The position numbers and the translations under genes were made by a program. Shown piece after piece: positions 1 to 10,165 of a DNA stretch of 64,000 bases (within the stretch, counting starts at the first letter, position 1; each line of letters opens with the position of its first letter). The notes beneath the pieces were generated by a model. It was not told the DNA's origin. It did no database searches and saw only the letters and a list, made by a program, of their open reading frames with translations. Where the stretch lies: positions 1,676,001 through 1,740,000 of the forward strand of contig NZ_CP077639.1 in NCBI RefSeq assembly GCF_019056395.1, read 5' to 3'. The stretch comes from Terribacillus sp. DMT04 (lineage in GTDB: Bacteria; Bacillota; Bacilli; Bacillales; Amphibacillaceae).

Positions 1-3000
1 CAAAGATTCTTCCTATATTAGACACAGACGGCAGTGATTCCTCCATCATGGATAATGCTTTTGAATTCTTCGTGCTAGCTGGCCGCAAACCAGCTCATGC
101 TGCCATGATGATGATTCCGGAACCATGGGATAAGAATCCATATATGGATGCAGAAAAACGAGCTTTTTATGCTTATCATAGCACGTTAATGGAACCATGG
201 GATGGTCCGACTGCCATTTCCTTTACAAATGGCAAACAAATTGGTGCCGTTCTTGACCGAAACGGATTACGTCCAGGCCGCTATTATGTGACGAAGGATG
301 ATCATCTTATCCTTTCTTCTGAAGTAGGCGTCTTAGACGTGGAAGAGGAAAATGTACTGGAGAAGAATCGGATCAGTCCTGGAAAAATGCTGTTATTAGA
401 TATTGAGCAGGGCCGCTTGATTCCGGACGAAGAAATCAAGCAGGAAATGGCTGCACAAGCACCATATCAAAAATGGCTGGATAACAATATGGTGTCACTG
501 GAAGATCGGACAACAACGGACGACAGCAAAGTAGAAGATTTGGTCACCAAACAGCGAGCTTTCGGTTATACGTATGAAGATGTACAAAAATACATCGTAC
601 CGCTCGTATCTGAAGGCAAGGACCCAATCGGTGCCATGGGAAATGATACACCGCTAAGTGTACTGTCTGACCGCCCGCAATCTTTGTTCCATTACTTTAA
701 ACAATTGTTCGCACAAGTAACAAACCCGCCGATTGACGCGTATCGCGAACAAATCGTTACAAGCACACTTTCTTATCTTGGGAAAGAAGGCAATCTGCTG
801 CATCCTGATGAAGCAAACTGCCGACGAATCAAGTTAGCATCTCCTATTATGACGAATAATCAGCTGGAGCAACTTGTTGCTGAACCTAGCGGTGATTTCA
901 AACTGCAGGAGATCCATACATTATTCGGTGAAGATTTGAAAAAGAGCGTGCAGCGAATTTTCCAAGAAGCAGAGGAAGCAATCAGCAAGGGCGTCAGCGT
1001 TCTTGTGCTGACGGATCGCTTGATGTCGGATCTTTATGTACCAGTACCTACACTTCTTGCCGTAAGCGGCTTGCACCAGCACCTTGTTCGCAAAGGTTTG
1101 CGCACAAAAGTCAGCTTGATTGCTTCGGCCGGAGAAGTACGGGAAGTACATCATGTTGCGACACTGTTAGGCTATGGTGCAGATGCTATTCATCCTTATT
1201 TGGCTTATGCTACGCTGAAAGAAAGCATTGATAACGAAGATATTAAGCTATCCTATCCGGAAGCTGTGAAACAATATGCTGCGGCAATGACAGAGGGCGT
1301 TGTGAAAGTGATGTCGAAAATGGGCATCAGTACGGTACAAAGCTACCGAGGTGCACAAATTTTCGAAGCGGTTGGTATTAGTCATGCTGTTATTTCCAAG
1401 TATTTTACCGGAACTACCTCCCAGCTTGATGGGATTGACTTGCATACAATTGCTGCGGAAGCGAAAAAACGTCATCAAGCTGCTTACAAATCAGCAGCTG
1501 CAACACTGGATACAGGCAGCGAGTTCCAATGGCGTGCAAATGGTGAGCATCATGCCTTCAACCCAAAAACAATTCATACGCTGCAATGGGCATGCCGTCA
1601 AAATAACTATGATTTGTTTAAAGAATATACTGAGGCGGCCGATCAGGAGCGTCTAGGATTCTTACGAAACTTGTTTGACTTCAAACATGTCAATTCTATT
1701 CCGATTGAAGAAGTGGAATCAGTCGAAAGCATTGTCACGCGATTCAAAACAGGTGCCATGTCATTCGGTTCTATTAGCGAAGAAGCACATGAAGCACTCG
1801 CTATTGCGATGAACCGTCTTGGCGGTAAAAGTAATAGCGGAGAAGGCGGCGAGAATGCCAAGCGTTATCAGTTGGACGAAAACGGTGATTCCAGACGAAG
1901 TGCGATTAAACAAATCGCTTCCGGCCGCTTTGGCGTAATGAGTTCTTACCTTGTCCAGGCAAATGAGCTGCAGATTAAAGTGGCACAAGGAGCAAAACCA
2001 GGAGAAGGCGGTCAGCTTCCAGGGAAGAAAGTATATCCATGGGTAGCCGATGTACGTAAATCAACACCAGGTGTGAACCTGATTTCACCACCGCCTCACC
2101 ATGATATTTACAGCATTGAGGATTTGGCGCAGCTAATCCACGATCTGAAAAATGCGAATCGCGATGCACGTATCAGTGTTAAATTGGTTGCAAAAGGCGG
2201 CGTCGGCACGATTGCTGCCGGGGTAGCAAAAGGAAGCGCAGACGTTATTGTTATTAGCGGATACGATGGCGGAACTGGTGCTTCACCGAAGACAAGTATT
2301 AAGCATGCCGGCCTTCCATGGGAGATCGGACTAGCGGAAGCGCATCAGACACTCATGCTGAATGGGTTGCGTGACCGCGTTCGTTTGGAAACCGACGGCA
2401 AGCTGATGACCGGCCGTGATGTCGTAATGGCAGCCTTGCTTGGAGCAGAGGAATATGGCTTTGCGACAGCACCACTCGTTGTACTTGGCTGTGTAATGAT
2501 GCGCGTCTGTCACATTGATACATGTCCGGTTGGCATCGCAACACAAAATCCAGAGCTGCGGAAGAAATTTATTGGTGACCCAGATCATGTTGTTAACTTT
2601 ATGACTTTCATCGCGCAAGAAGTTCGTGAAATCATGGCTGAACTTGGTTTCCGCAATATGGAAGAAATGGTTGGGCGTACAGATGTGCTGGAAGTATCTG
2701 ATCGTGCTAAATCACACTGGAAAGCTGGTCAGCTTGATTTGAGCAGATTGCTGCATCAAATTGATGGTGCACGTACGTATACAACGCCGCAAAACCATAA
2801 AATCGACATTGCATTGGATACAACAGATATATTGCCGCATATGGAAAAAGCACTCGCTGGCAAAGAACAAGTGCATCTTGAGCTGCCAATCCGCAACATA
2901 AATCGTGTTGCAGGAACGATTGCCGGGAGTGAGATCAGCAAGAAATTTGCTGAAGCTGGGCTGCCGGAAGACACTGTTAACTTACACTTCAACGGCTCCG

Positions 3001-3713
3001 CTGGGCAAAGCTTTGGTGCTTTTACACCGAAAGGCATGACGTTGACAGTGACTGGAGACGCCAATGACTATGTAGGAAAAGGCTTATCTGGAGCAAAATT
3101 AATTGTCAAAAAACCATTAGATTTCCGGGTTTCGGCTGCGAAGCATGTTATTGCTGGGAATGTGGCCCTATACGGAGCGACTTCCGGTGAAGCATATATC
3201 AACGGTATGGCTGGTGAGCGTTTTGCCGTTCGAAATAGTGGTGCCACTGCAGTTGTCGAAGGCATCGGAGAGCATGGCTGTGAATATATGACTGGCGGTA
3301 AAGTGGTTATTCTTGGAGAGGTAGGCAAGAACTTCGCTGCGGGTATGTCTGGCGGTATTGCTTACATCCATACAACGGACCGTGCAGCATTCAAACAGTT
3401 GTGCAACACGGAGATGATTGATTTTGAACAGCTAACAGATAAGAAGGAAATCGCTGCGCTGCGCACGATGATTGAGAAGCATGCAGCGTATACAGACAGC
3501 GAAAAAGCGAACATTATCTTGGAAAACTGGGAAGCAGAACTTGCAAGCTTTGTAAAAGTAATTCCGATTGATTACCGCAGCATGCTGCACCAAATCGAAG
3601 AGCAGCAAGAGCGCGGACTTACGCAGGAGGAAGCAGTCATGGAGGCGTTTGTGCTGAAGAATCAGCAGCCGCGTCCAGTGAAGGAATCCGAAAAGCCTGC
3701 AGCAGTACATTAA
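1..3713 (+). CDS. gltB: Glutamate synthase (NADPH) large subunit, 5' end outside window
   Basis: Catalyses the glutamine plus 2-oxoglutarate to glutamate half-reactions of ammonia assimilation, with the small subunit that follows. The reading frame is open from base 3, and the residues before the first ATG (base 48), [11 protein letters not shown]-like, belong to the conserved family core. That ATG is therefore internal. About 1236 residues are visible against about 1520 for the family, so roughly 285 N-terminal residues with the catalytic Cys of the glutaminase domain lie outside. Seen in order: the end of the class-II amidotransferase domain, the central domain, the FMN-binding barrel ([20 protein letters not shown]), the 3Fe-4S cysteines in [16 protein letters not shown], and the C-terminal GXGXG beta-helix. 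The small subunit starts 15 bases downstream. In B. subtilis nomenclature this is gltA. Confidence 0.97.
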   Translation, partial: KILPILDTDGSDSSIMDNAFEFFVLAGRKPAHAAMMMIPEPWDKNPYMDAEKRAFYAYHSTLMEPWDGPTAISFTNGKQIGAVLDRNGLRPGRYYVTKDDHLILSSEVGVLDVEEENVLEKNRISPGKMLLLDIEQGRLIPDEEIKQEMAAQAPYQKWLDNNMVSLEDRTTTDDSKVEDLVTKQRAFGYTYEDVQKYIVPLVSEGKDPIGAMGNDTPLSVLSDRPQSLFHYFKQLFAQVTNPPIDAYREQIVTSTLSYLGKEGNLLHPDEANCRRIKLASPIMTNNQLEQLVAEPSGDFKLQEIHTLFGEDLKKSVQRIFQEAEEAISKGVSVLVLTDRLMSDLYVPVPTLLAVSGLHQHLVRKGLRTKVSLIASAGEVREVHHVATLLGYGADAIHPYLAYATLKESIDNEDIKLSYPEAVKQYAAAMTEGVVKVMSKMGISTVQSYRGAQIFEAVGISHAVISKYFTGTTSQLDGIDLHTIAAEAKKRHQAAYKSAAATLDTGSEFQWRANGEHHAFNPKTIHTLQWACRQNNYDLFKEYTEAADQERLGFLRNLFDFKHVNSIPIEEVESVESIVTRFKTGAMSFGSISEEAHEALAIAMNRLGGKSNSGEGGENAKRYQLDENGDSRRSAIKQIASGRFGVMSSYLVQANELQIKVAQGAKPGEGGQLPGKKVYPWVADVRKSTPGVNLISPPPHHDIYSIEDLAQLIHDLKNANRDARISVKLVAKGGVGTIAAGVAKGSADVIVISGYDGGTGASPKTSIKHAGLPWEIGLAEAHQTLMLNGLRDRVRLETDGKLMTGRDVVMAALLGAEEYGFATAPLVVLGCVMMRVCHIDTCPVGIATQNPELRKKFIGDPDHVVNFMTFIAQEVREIMAELGFRNMEEMVGRTDVLEVSDRAKSHWKAGQLDLSRLLHQIDGARTYTTPQNHKIDIALDTTDILPHMEKALAGKEQVHLELPIRNINRVAGTIAGSEISKKFAEAGLPEDTVNLHFNGSAGQSFGAFTPKGMTLTVTGDANDYVGKGLSGAKLIVKKPLDFRVSAAKHVIAGNVALYGATSGEAYINGMAGERFAVRNSGATAVVEGIGEHGCEYMTGGKVVILGEVGKNFAAGMSGGIAYIHTTDRAAFKQLCNTEMIDFEQLTDKKEIAALRTMIEKHAAYTDSEKANIILENWEAELASFVKVIPIDYRSMLHQIEEQQERGLTQEEAVMEAFVLKNQQPRPVKESEKPAAVH

Positions 3714-3728
3714 GAGAGAGGTGTAAGT

Positions 3729-5213
3729 ATGGGGAAAGCAACCGGATTTATTGACTACAAAAGAGAAGAAGCAAATGAACGTGATCCTAAAACGCGCATC
3801 CGGGACTGGAACGAATACGCCGCTCCTTTCTCTGATGCTACGCTGAAGACACAAGGTGCCCGCTGTATGGATTGCGGTACGCCATTCTGTCATATCGGCA
3901 TGGAGATCGGCGGCAGCACATCCGGCTGTCCGATTTATAACTTGATACCAGAATGGAATGACTTGGTGTATAAAGGAAAGTGGAAGGAAGCATTAGAACG
4001 ATTGATGCTGACGAATAACTTCCCGGAATTCACTGGTCGTGTCTGTCCAGCTCCGTGTGAAGGTTCTTGTACCGTTGCAATTAGCGATCCAGCAGTTGCG
4101 ATCAAAAATATTGAACGTGCCATTATCGACAAAGGGTTTGAAAACGGTTGGATCACACCGCGTATCCCAGCGAAGCGTACGGGTAAGAAAGTTGCCATTA
4201 TCGGTTCTGGTCCAGCAGGCCTTGCAAGTGCTGATCAGCTGAACCAAGCAGGCCACTCTGTAACGGTATATGAACGTGCCGACCGTGCTGGCGGATTGCT
4301 AATGTATGGTATTCCTAACATGAAGTTAGAAAAAGATGTCGTAGAGCGCCGTGTCAATCTACTGCGCCAAGAAGGAATCGATTTTATCTTAAATACTGAA
4401 ATCGGTAAGGATATACTGGCAGATGACCTTCGCGCGCAGTACGATGCTGTTATTCTTTGCACTGGTGCTCAGCAGCAGCGCGACCTTGTCATTCAAGGAA
4501 GAGAAGCGAAAGGTATCCATATTGCAATGGACTATCTAACTGTTTCAACGAAAGCATTGCTTGATGGCAAACAAGATGCGCAGCCAGAATTCAACGCTGC
4601 CGGTAAAGATGTTATCGTTATCGGAGGCGGCGATACAGGAGCAGACTGTATTGCTACTGCTGTCCGACAAGGCGCAAAGAGCGTGACGCAATTCGGTAAG
4701 CATCCATCATTGCCGCTTGCCCGCAGTGCAGATAACCAATGGCCGGAATACCCGCATGTATTTGGTTTGGAATACGCACATAAAGAAGCAAAAGCTGCGT
4801 ATGGCGAAGATCCTCGTCAATATAGTATCCAGACAACCAAATTTGTAAAAGATGAACAGGGCAATTTAAAAGAATTGCATACAGTGGATATGCAGAAGGT
4901 ACGTAATGATAAAGGGATGTTTGTTTATCAAGAAGTTGAAGGCTCCGAAAAAGTATGGCCTGCTGAACTCGTCTTGATTGCAATTGGTTTTGAAGGAACA
5001 GAAACGCCATTGCTTACTGAATTTGGTGTAAATGTAACGCCAAACAAACGAGTGGAAGCAGCTTACGGAGATTATCGTACAAACGTAGATAACGTCTACG
5101 CTGCTGGTGACAGCCGACGCGGTCAAAGCTTAATCGTTTGGGCAATCAACGAAGGCAGAGACGTTGCCAAGCAAGTAGATCTTCAGCTCATGGGTGAGAC
5201 AGTTTTACCTTAA
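3729..5213 (+). CDS. gltD: Glutamate synthase (NADPH) small subunit
   Basis: 494 residues, the usual length. It takes electrons from NADPH via FAD and iron-sulfur clusters to the large subunit. The N-terminal cluster-binding cysteines are visible (CMDCGTPFC, then CPAPCEGSC). Two dinucleotide folds follow: IIGSGPAGLASADQ for FAD near residue 155 and VIGGGDTGADC for NADPH near residue 297. The ATG is preceded by an AGAGAGGTG-like ribosome site, 15 bases after the large-subunit stop, so the two are co-transcribed. A strong terminator follows directly. B. subtilis calls this gene gltB. Confidence 0.97.
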   Translation: MGKATGFIDYKREEANERDPKTRIRDWNEYAAPFSDATLKTQGARCMDCGTPFCHIGMEIGGSTSGCPIYNLIPEWNDLVYKGKWKEALERLMLTNNFPEFTGRVCPAPCEGSCTVAISDPAVAIKNIERAIIDKGFENGWITPRIPAKRTGKKVAIIGSGPAGLASADQLNQAGHSVTVYERADRAGGLLMYGIPNMKLEKDVVERRVNLLRQEGIDFILNTEIGKDILADDLRAQYDAVILCTGAQQQRDLVIQGREAKGIHIAMDYLTVSTKALLDGKQDAQPEFNAAGKDVIVIGGGDTGADCIATAVRQGAKSVTQFGKHPSLPLARSADNQWPEYPHVFGLEYAHKEAKAAYGEDPRQYSIQTTKFVKDEQGNLKELHTVDMQKVRNDKGMFVYQEVEGSEKVWPAELVLIAIGFEGTETPLLTEFGVNVTPNKRVEAAYGDYRTNVDNVYAAGDSRRGQSLIVWAINEGRDVAKQVDLQLMGETVLP

Positions 5214-5218
5214 TTTAC

Positions 5219-5250
5219 AGCAGAACTTCCAATCTGGAGGTTCTGCTTTT
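5219..5250 (+). terminator. Intrinsic terminator of the glutamate synthase operon
   Basis: A 12-base-pair stem (5219-5230 with 5236-5247, one G-U pair) with a five-base loop, followed by a T run, six bases after the gltD stop. Confidence 0.9.
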
Positions 5251-5321
5251 ATTATGCCGTCAGAAGCTTGTGTTAGCCAGTAACTTGTTAGATTGTTTAC
5301 CAGTATTTTGACAGAATACCT

Positions 5322-5348
5322 TCAGATAGCTGATTAATCTGCCGATAT
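5322..5348 (+). promoter_or_regulatory. Sigma-D-type (motility/chemotaxis) promoter for hemAT
   Basis: The octamer GCCGATAT at 5341-5348 matches the sigma-D minus-10 consensus exactly. A weak minus-35 (TCAG against TAAA) sits 15 bases upstream at 5322-5325. It lies 31 bases before the hemAT start codon. Sigma-D control of chemotaxis receptor genes is established in Bacillus; its use here is inferred from the match. Confidence 0.65.
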
Positions 5349-5379
5349 ACAAGTAGTGGGATTAATGAGGAGGGCGCAT

Positions 5380-6672
5380 ATGTTTACAAAGCGCAAAAAA
5401 GAGAGAAAAGCAGAAACAGAGAACACCGCAGTTACACAAAGAGCAGAAGTAGTATTAAAGATTGATGGCGAACTAAAAAAACAGCTGGATATGATTAATC
5501 TGACAGAGGAAGACTTGCGTATTTTAACCCAGTTAGAGCCTGTCATTTGTCAAGAAATAGACAAAATTGTAAGCAGTTTTTATCAAAACATTATGAATCA
5601 AGAGAACTTGCTGCATATTATTGAAAGCAATAGTACAGTAGAACGGCTGAAAGGCACATTGAGACAGCATATTCAGGAAATGTTCAATGGTCGAGTAGAT
5701 CATGATTATATAGAAAAACGGAAGCGAATTGCTTTCATACATGCAAAAATCGGCCTTGAGCCAAAGTGGTATATGGGAGCGTTTCAAGATTTGCTGCAAC
5801 AAATGCTGCAAATCTTTGAAAATGAGCAAATGGATTTTCCTGCGTATCGAAGAGCAGTACTAGCGACAACTAAAATATTCAACATTGAGCAGCAAATTGT
5901 GCTGGATGCGTACAACACGGAACATGAGCGGGTACATATCGAACACATAGCAAACCAGGATCAGCTGCACGGAAGTATTCAGCATACGTCCGAAACGCTT
6001 ACCAGTATTTTTACACAAGTGAATCGAGCAGTTGAGGGATTGGTTGCTTCTTCTGAATCGCTGACAGAGCAAAGCTTAGAAACGAAGCAGACCGCGAAGG
6101 AAGTAGTTACACACGCAGAAGAAGGACAAGCCGGGCTTATCTCCCAGCAAGAACGTATGCAACGTATCGCTGCGCAGATGAGTGCAGTTCAAGCAGAACT
6201 AGCCACACTTGAAGAAGCAGCTTCGAAGATTGGAAGCATTGTTGAGTTGGTAGAAGGAATTGCGGAACAAACAAACTTGCTTTCGCTTAATGCATCTATT
6301 GAATCAGCTCGGGCAGGAGAACAAGGAAAAGGATTTGCCGTCGTGGCTAGTGAAGTTCGTAAATTAGCAGAAGAAACGAAAGCATCTGTTTCTGATGTTA
6401 CGGGACTCATTCAAGAAACGCATGAACAAATACACAATGTGAATCAGTTCATGGGTACAGGTGAGGATTTAATCAATAGCGGCACTGTGCAGCTAGGGGA
6501 TGTTACAGCTCAATTTGAGACAATAATGAGTCATTCCCAGGATAATGAGATAATAAGCTCTCGTACAGAACAAAGCATCCAGCAATTTTCACATGAGTTA
6601 ATGGATGTGAAAAATGCAATGCAGCAGGCTGAGCACATATTGCGTCAGTTAAATGAACTGACGGAAGCATAA
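5380..6672 (+). CDS. hemAT: Globin-coupled aerotaxis transducer HemAT
   Basis: 430-residue soluble chemoreceptor that senses oxygen through a haem-bound globin domain and signals to CheA. Residues about 35-180 form the protoglobin domain. [16 protein letters not shown] carries the proximal haem ligand His121, and Tyr68 in SSFYQNI matches the ligand-stabilising Tyr of the B. subtilis protein. The C-terminal half is a methyl-accepting signalling domain with the hairpin tip [20 protein letters not shown]. There is no transmembrane or HAMP segment. The chosen ATG has GAGGAGGG at 5367-5374. A GTG at 5356 lies upstream of that ribosome site and is rejected. It is a single-gene unit between a sigma-D promoter and a terminator. 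Confidence 0.95.
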   Translation: MFTKRKKERKAETENTAVTQRAEVVLKIDGELKKQLDMINLTEEDLRILTQLEPVICQEIDKIVSSFYQNIMNQENLLHIIESNSTVERLKGTLRQHIQEMFNGRVDHDYIEKRKRIAFIHAKIGLEPKWYMGAFQDLLQQMLQIFENEQMDFPAYRRAVLATTKIFNIEQQIVLDAYNTEHERVHIEHIANQDQLHGSIQHTSETLTSIFTQVNRAVEGLVASSESLTEQSLETKQTAKEVVTHAEEGQAGLISQQERMQRIAAQMSAVQAELATLEEAASKIGSIVELVEGIAEQTNLLSLNASIESARAGEQGKGFAVVASEVRKLAEETKASVSDVTGLIQETHEQIHNVNQFMGTGEDLINSGTVQLGDVTAQFETIMSHSQDNEIISSRTEQSIQQFSHELMDVKNAMQQAEHILRQLNELTEA

Positions 6673-6677
6673 AGAAA

Positions 6678-6704
6678 CCAGCAGTCAATGACTGCTGGCT
6701 ATTT
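6678..6704. terminator. Bidirectional terminator between convergent genes
   Basis: A nine-base-pair perfect stem (6678-6686 with 6690-6698). It overlaps the stop codon of the minus-strand gene and is followed by T-rich sequence on the plus strand, so it can serve hemAT and the opposing gene. Confidence 0.75.
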
Positions 6705-7016
6705 GTTTTGCAGCTGTGTTTCTTTAAATTGTTTTTTTAGTATGGATGGCGTTTGTTTGACGGATGTGATGATTGTCTTGGAACCTTCCGTCATGGATTG
6801 TACATTAGTTTGAATTTCTTTTTGATGCTGCTGTAAAACAGTCTGTTCCTGTTTAATTGTCTGCATATCCGCTTGCATTGGCGCCATAATTTGATTGATT
6901 TCTTTTTTCGTCGATAACATGGATTTTACAGCTTTTGCAATCATAACAGCAGCAACTGCCAGCGCACCGATTACGATAACACCGCACACAATCCACATGA
7001 TTGTACCCATCTCCAT
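6699..7016 (-). CDS. Small membrane-anchored coiled-coil protein (DUF948/YtxG-like)
   Basis: 105 residues. Residues about 5-30 form one hydrophobic helix (IMWIVCGVIVIGALAVAAVMIA). The rest is a polar, heptad-like Gln/Lys/Glu-rich segment, the layout of DUF948-type small envelope or stress proteins. The ATG at 7016 has AAAGGAGG seven bases upstream. No catalytic motif is visible and the family assignment rests on layout only. It is transcribed towards hemAT and away from ilvE. Confidence 0.7.
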   Translation of the reverse strand: MEMGTIMWIVCGVIVIGALAVAAVMIAKAVKSMLSTKKEINQIMAPMQADMQTIKQEQTVLQQHQKEIQTNVQSMTEGSKTIITSVKQTPSILKKQFKETQLQNK

Positions 7017-7104
7017 AAACGTGCCTCCTTTATTTCTCTATGTAGCTTTACCCTAATATGCATCTATCGTAACATACAGTCGAAAAAATTGTTAAAATTT
7101 TAGG

Positions 7105-7133
7105 TTGAAACTATATGCTATCTCCTATATAAT
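7105..7133 (+). promoter_or_regulatory. Sigma-A promoter of ilvE
   Basis: TTGAAA at 7105-7110 and a perfect TATAAT at 7128-7133, spaced 17 bases. It would give a leader of about 90 bases before the ilvE start. No T-box or terminator structure was recognised in that leader. Confidence 0.8.
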
Positions 7134-7229
7134 TCTTTGATAAGATATTGTTGTCGCAATATTCTATTATTAGGAACAATTTAGGAGAAGAAAAGAAAGA
7201 AAAATTTAAAATGACAGGGAGTCCTAGCT

Positions 7230-8303
7230 TTGAAACAACAAACCTTTGCTTTTACACGCAGCGAAAACTTAAAACAGAAACCGGAAGCAAGTACACTAGA
7301 ATTCGGGAAGGTGTTCACGGATCACATGTTCACAATGGATTATTCAGCTGAGACTGGCTGGCATGATCCGCAGATTGTACCATATGCACCACTTGAGCTG
7401 GACCCAGCCGCGATGTGCTTCCATTACGGCCAAACTGTATTTGAAGGCTTAAAAGCCTATGTTACAGAGGAAGGAAAAGTATTGCTGTTCCGACCTGACA
7501 AAAACTTTGAACGACTTAACCGTTCAAATGACAGATTGTGTATTCCGAGACTAGACGAAGATTTGGCTTTAGAAGCATTGCGACAGCTTATTTCGGTCGA
7601 GAAGGATTGGATTCCGACTGCAGAAGGAACTTCGCTTTACATTCGTCCTTTCATTATTTCGACGGAGCCGTTCCTTGGCGTAGCTGCATCAGTCAGCTAC
7701 AAGTTCATCATCATTTTGTCTCCTGTGGGCGCTTACTATAAGGAAGGAATTAACCCGGTAAGCATCGCAGTAGAGAATGACTATGTACGTGCAGTCAAAG
7801 GCGGCACAGGCGACGCCAAAACTGGCGGTAACTATGCTGCCAGCTTGAAAGCGCAAGAAGTCGCTGCAGCATCTGGATTTTCACAAGTTTTGTGGCTGGA
7901 TGGTGTTGAGAAGAAATATGTAGAGGAAGTCGGCAGCATGAACGTCTTCTTCAAAATCGATGGCGAAATCGTGACACCAAAGCTTAACGGAAGCATCTTG
8001 CAAGGTGTTACGCGTGACAGTGTGCTGCAGCTATTGAATCATTGGGGCTATTCAGTCACTGAACGTCGTATAGCGATTGCGGAAGTAGTGCAAGCCCAGA
8101 AGGAAGGCAAACTAGAAGAAGTATTCGGTACAGGAACAGCAGCCATCATTTCCCCTGTCGGCAAACTGTCCTACGAAGGCGAAACATATGAAATCAACAA
8201 TGGTGTAACTGGAGAAGTTGCCAAGCGTATTTATGATACAATCACAGGCATCCAGAAAGGCGAAGTTGAAGATACGTTCGGCTGGACTGTTGAAGTGAAA
8301 TAA
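7230..8303 (+). CDS. ilvE: Branched-chain amino acid aminotransferase
   Basis: 357-residue PLP enzyme that interconverts Leu/Ile/Val and their 2-oxo acids, the last step of synthesis and first step of breakdown. The fold-type IV motif DAKTGGNYAASL contains the cofactor lysine, Lys197. FEGLKAY near residue 71 and GTGTAAIISPVG near the C-terminus are also family signatures. The start is TTG, with AGGGAG nine bases upstream. The ATG at 7211 belongs to another frame. It is a single gene with its own promoter and a downstream stem-loop. Other branched-chain biosynthesis genes are absent nearby; the transporter BrnQ lies 20 kb away. Confidence 0.95.
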   Translation: MKQQTFAFTRSENLKQKPEASTLEFGKVFTDHMFTMDYSAETGWHDPQIVPYAPLELDPAAMCFHYGQTVFEGLKAYVTEEGKVLLFRPDKNFERLNRSNDRLCIPRLDEDLALEALRQLISVEKDWIPTAEGTSLYIRPFIISTEPFLGVAASVSYKFIIILSPVGAYYKEGINPVSIAVENDYVRAVKGGTGDAKTGGNYAASLKAQEVAAASGFSQVLWLDGVEKKYVEEVGSMNVFFKIDGEIVTPKLNGSILQGVTRDSVLQLLNHWGYSVTERRIAIAEVVQAQKEGKLEEVFGTGTAAIISPVGKLSYEGETYEINNGVTGEVAKRIYDTITGIQKGEVEDTFGWTVEVK

Positions 8304-8352
8304 ATACAAGAAACCTTAAATAAGTAAAATAAAATTATAACTAACTCTTTGA

Positions 8353-8396
8353 GAAACCAAGCGGTGCTTTGACACATAAGCACCGCTTGGTTTCTT
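8353..8396 (+). terminator. Stem-loop terminator after ilvE
   Basis: A 17-base-pair perfect inverted repeat (8353-8369 with 8378-8394) around an eight-base loop. The T tract is short, so termination efficiency is uncertain. Confidence 0.7.
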
Positions 8397-8536
8397 AGCA
8401 TTAGATAATAAGCTTGATCCAAACGTACATACATGCAGGACTATAGATGTTACAATAATTTGGTATGATTGGAAGAGCTGCCTAACATACTCAAAAAAGA
8501 ACGTGAAGACGAGAAAAAGAGAGAAGGGTTTACTTC

Positions 8537-9973
8537 ATGAATCAAGGAACAAACGTGCATGAATTTGAACGATATACCAATACGTTGTTGGATAAATACA
8601 AAGTACCTGGTTTTGCAATCGGCTTAGCTAAAGATGGTGAATTATGTTATGAGAAAGAGTTTGGTCATCGTGACGTAGAAGCACAGCTTCCGTTATCATC
8701 TGATACCGTTTTTGGTGTTGGTTCTATTACAAAAGCCTTTACAGCAATAGCTATTCTGCAATTGCAAGAAAAAAGTAAACTATCAGTAGAAGACTGTGTC
8801 ACTAAATACTTACCGGAATTGAAGACATCAAATGAAGCGTACACGAATCAAATGACGATTCATCATTTTTTGACACATACATCAGGTATACCGCCATTAC
8901 TCACTTTAATTGGCTCAATTAAAAAGAGCATGGAAAAGGACCCGAAATTTGGGGAAGATGAACAGCAAGGTAATCCTTTGGATGCGATTCCGTCGATTGA
9001 TACATATTCTGACTTAATAGATTCTATTTCCAAAACAGCGTTTACACTGCTTGGAGCTCCGGGAACTGAATTCAGTTATTCTAATGACGCCTATGCCCTT
9101 TTAGGTGCAATAATTGAACAGGTGAGCGGTACGACGTATGAACAGTATGTGCAAGAGAATATTTTAGAGCCTGCCGGTATGCATAACAGTGGTTTCCATT
9201 ACAAAGCTGATATGAACGCGGAGGAAGATATAGCTGTTTTATATGACATCCGAGAGCATGATGGTGAAAAAGTTGTCTTTAGGTCCAATAATCCTTGGGA
9301 CGCTCCAGCGATGCGCCCGGCAGGATTCTTAAAATCCACAGTGAATGATATGCTCAAGTTTACAGAAATTATTCGTAACGCCGGAAAGGTTGGTCTTGAG
9401 CAAATCTTGAAACCTGAGAGCGTGGAGTTAATGACAACACCGTATATTCCATGTGCACATGGAAGTTTTTATGGTTATGGTTTAACCATCATACCTGATT
9501 TCTTTGGTCATAAGCTTATTCATCATGGCGGAGATCTGAAGGGTGTAACTGCCCAGATGAATATTTTGCCTGAACTTAATCTGACGGGAATAACGCTTGC
9601 AAATATAGCAGGAGCACCATCTTCGAAACTGCTTTTTAGTGCATTTGCCAGTCTTCATTTGGATAAGACAATTGATGCATCGCACTTAAACGTTCAAACC
9701 TCGGATATAGCCCCTGAAGATTTAATGGAATATGAGGGAACTTTCCTATCAGGGGACGGTATGATGAATAAATTGTATGTAGAAAGTGGAAAGCTGCAAT
9801 TAGCAACAGCTGGATTGCCTGCTTCAGTGCTTGAGCCAATCGGAAACGACGAGTTTCTGTTTACGATAAGAGAAATGCCATCCACCCTTCGTTTTATAAG
9901 GGATGAGAATAAGAAGATTGATCGAATGGAGTTTGTTTTACGTCAAATTCCAAAGCTAGAACAAAATGAGTAA
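8537..9973 (+). CDS. Serine hydrolase of the beta-lactamase/PBP4* family
   Basis: 478 residues of the class-C beta-lactamase-like fold, which includes D-aminopeptidases, esterases and PBP4*-type enzymes. The catalytic SxxK is SITK at residues 63-66 in GVGSITKAFTA. The YxN element is YSN at 181-183, and an HHGG motif near residue 329 fills the KTG position. The last roughly 110 residues form a beta-rich tail seen in this family. No signal peptide is visible, so a cytoplasmic location is suggested. The ATG has GAAGGG upstream. It stands alone and the substrate cannot be told from sequence. Confidence 0.88.
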   Translation: MNQGTNVHEFERYTNTLLDKYKVPGFAIGLAKDGELCYEKEFGHRDVEAQLPLSSDTVFGVGSITKAFTAIAILQLQEKSKLSVEDCVTKYLPELKTSNEAYTNQMTIHHFLTHTSGIPPLLTLIGSIKKSMEKDPKFGEDEQQGNPLDAIPSIDTYSDLIDSISKTAFTLLGAPGTEFSYSNDAYALLGAIIEQVSGTTYEQYVQENILEPAGMHNSGFHYKADMNAEEDIAVLYDIREHDGEKVVFRSNNPWDAPAMRPAGFLKSTVNDMLKFTEIIRNAGKVGLEQILKPESVELMTTPYIPCAHGSFYGYGLTIIPDFFGHKLIHHGGDLKGVTAQMNILPELNLTGITLANIAGAPSSKLLFSAFASLHLDKTIDASHLNVQTSDIAPEDLMEYEGTFLSGDGMMNKLYVESGKLQLATAGLPASVLEPIGNDEFLFTIREMPSTLRFIRDENKKIDRMEFVLRQIPKLEQNE

Positions 9974-10092
9974 GAGATTCATCCAATAAAGGGTTTTGCA
10001 AGCCGTAATTTTGAATATCTTGTTTATTATTCTGCCGCACCCTGCTATCTATTTAATTACGCTCCTCATGTCTGATTTGTCCAGAAAAGCTA

Positions 10093-10121
10093 TTACATCC
10101 TACGTCAATTTGCTATATAAT
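10093..10121 (+). promoter_or_regulatory. Probable sigma-A promoter of proB
   Basis: TTACAT at 10093-10098 and TATAAT at 10116-10121 with 17-base spacing. No T-box leader, as found in front of some Bacillus proline operons, fits in the 45 bases before the start. Confidence 0.55.
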
Positions 10122-10165
10122 CGTTAATAATAAAATTTGATTTGCAAGATGAAAAGGTGAATGAG

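Noticed and set aside
48-50. ATG at 48 as the start of the glutamate synthase large subunit
   Set aside because: The frame is open to the window edge and the residues before it belong to the conserved family core.
7134-7229. T-box or other riboswitch in the ilvE leader
   Set aside because: Only about 90 bases, with no specifier loop, T-box motif or terminator hairpin visible. The same check failed for proB and brnQ.
7148-7351. 67-codon frame overlapping the ilvE start
   Set aside because: It runs in another frame into ilvE; the ilvE TTG start and promoter explain the region.
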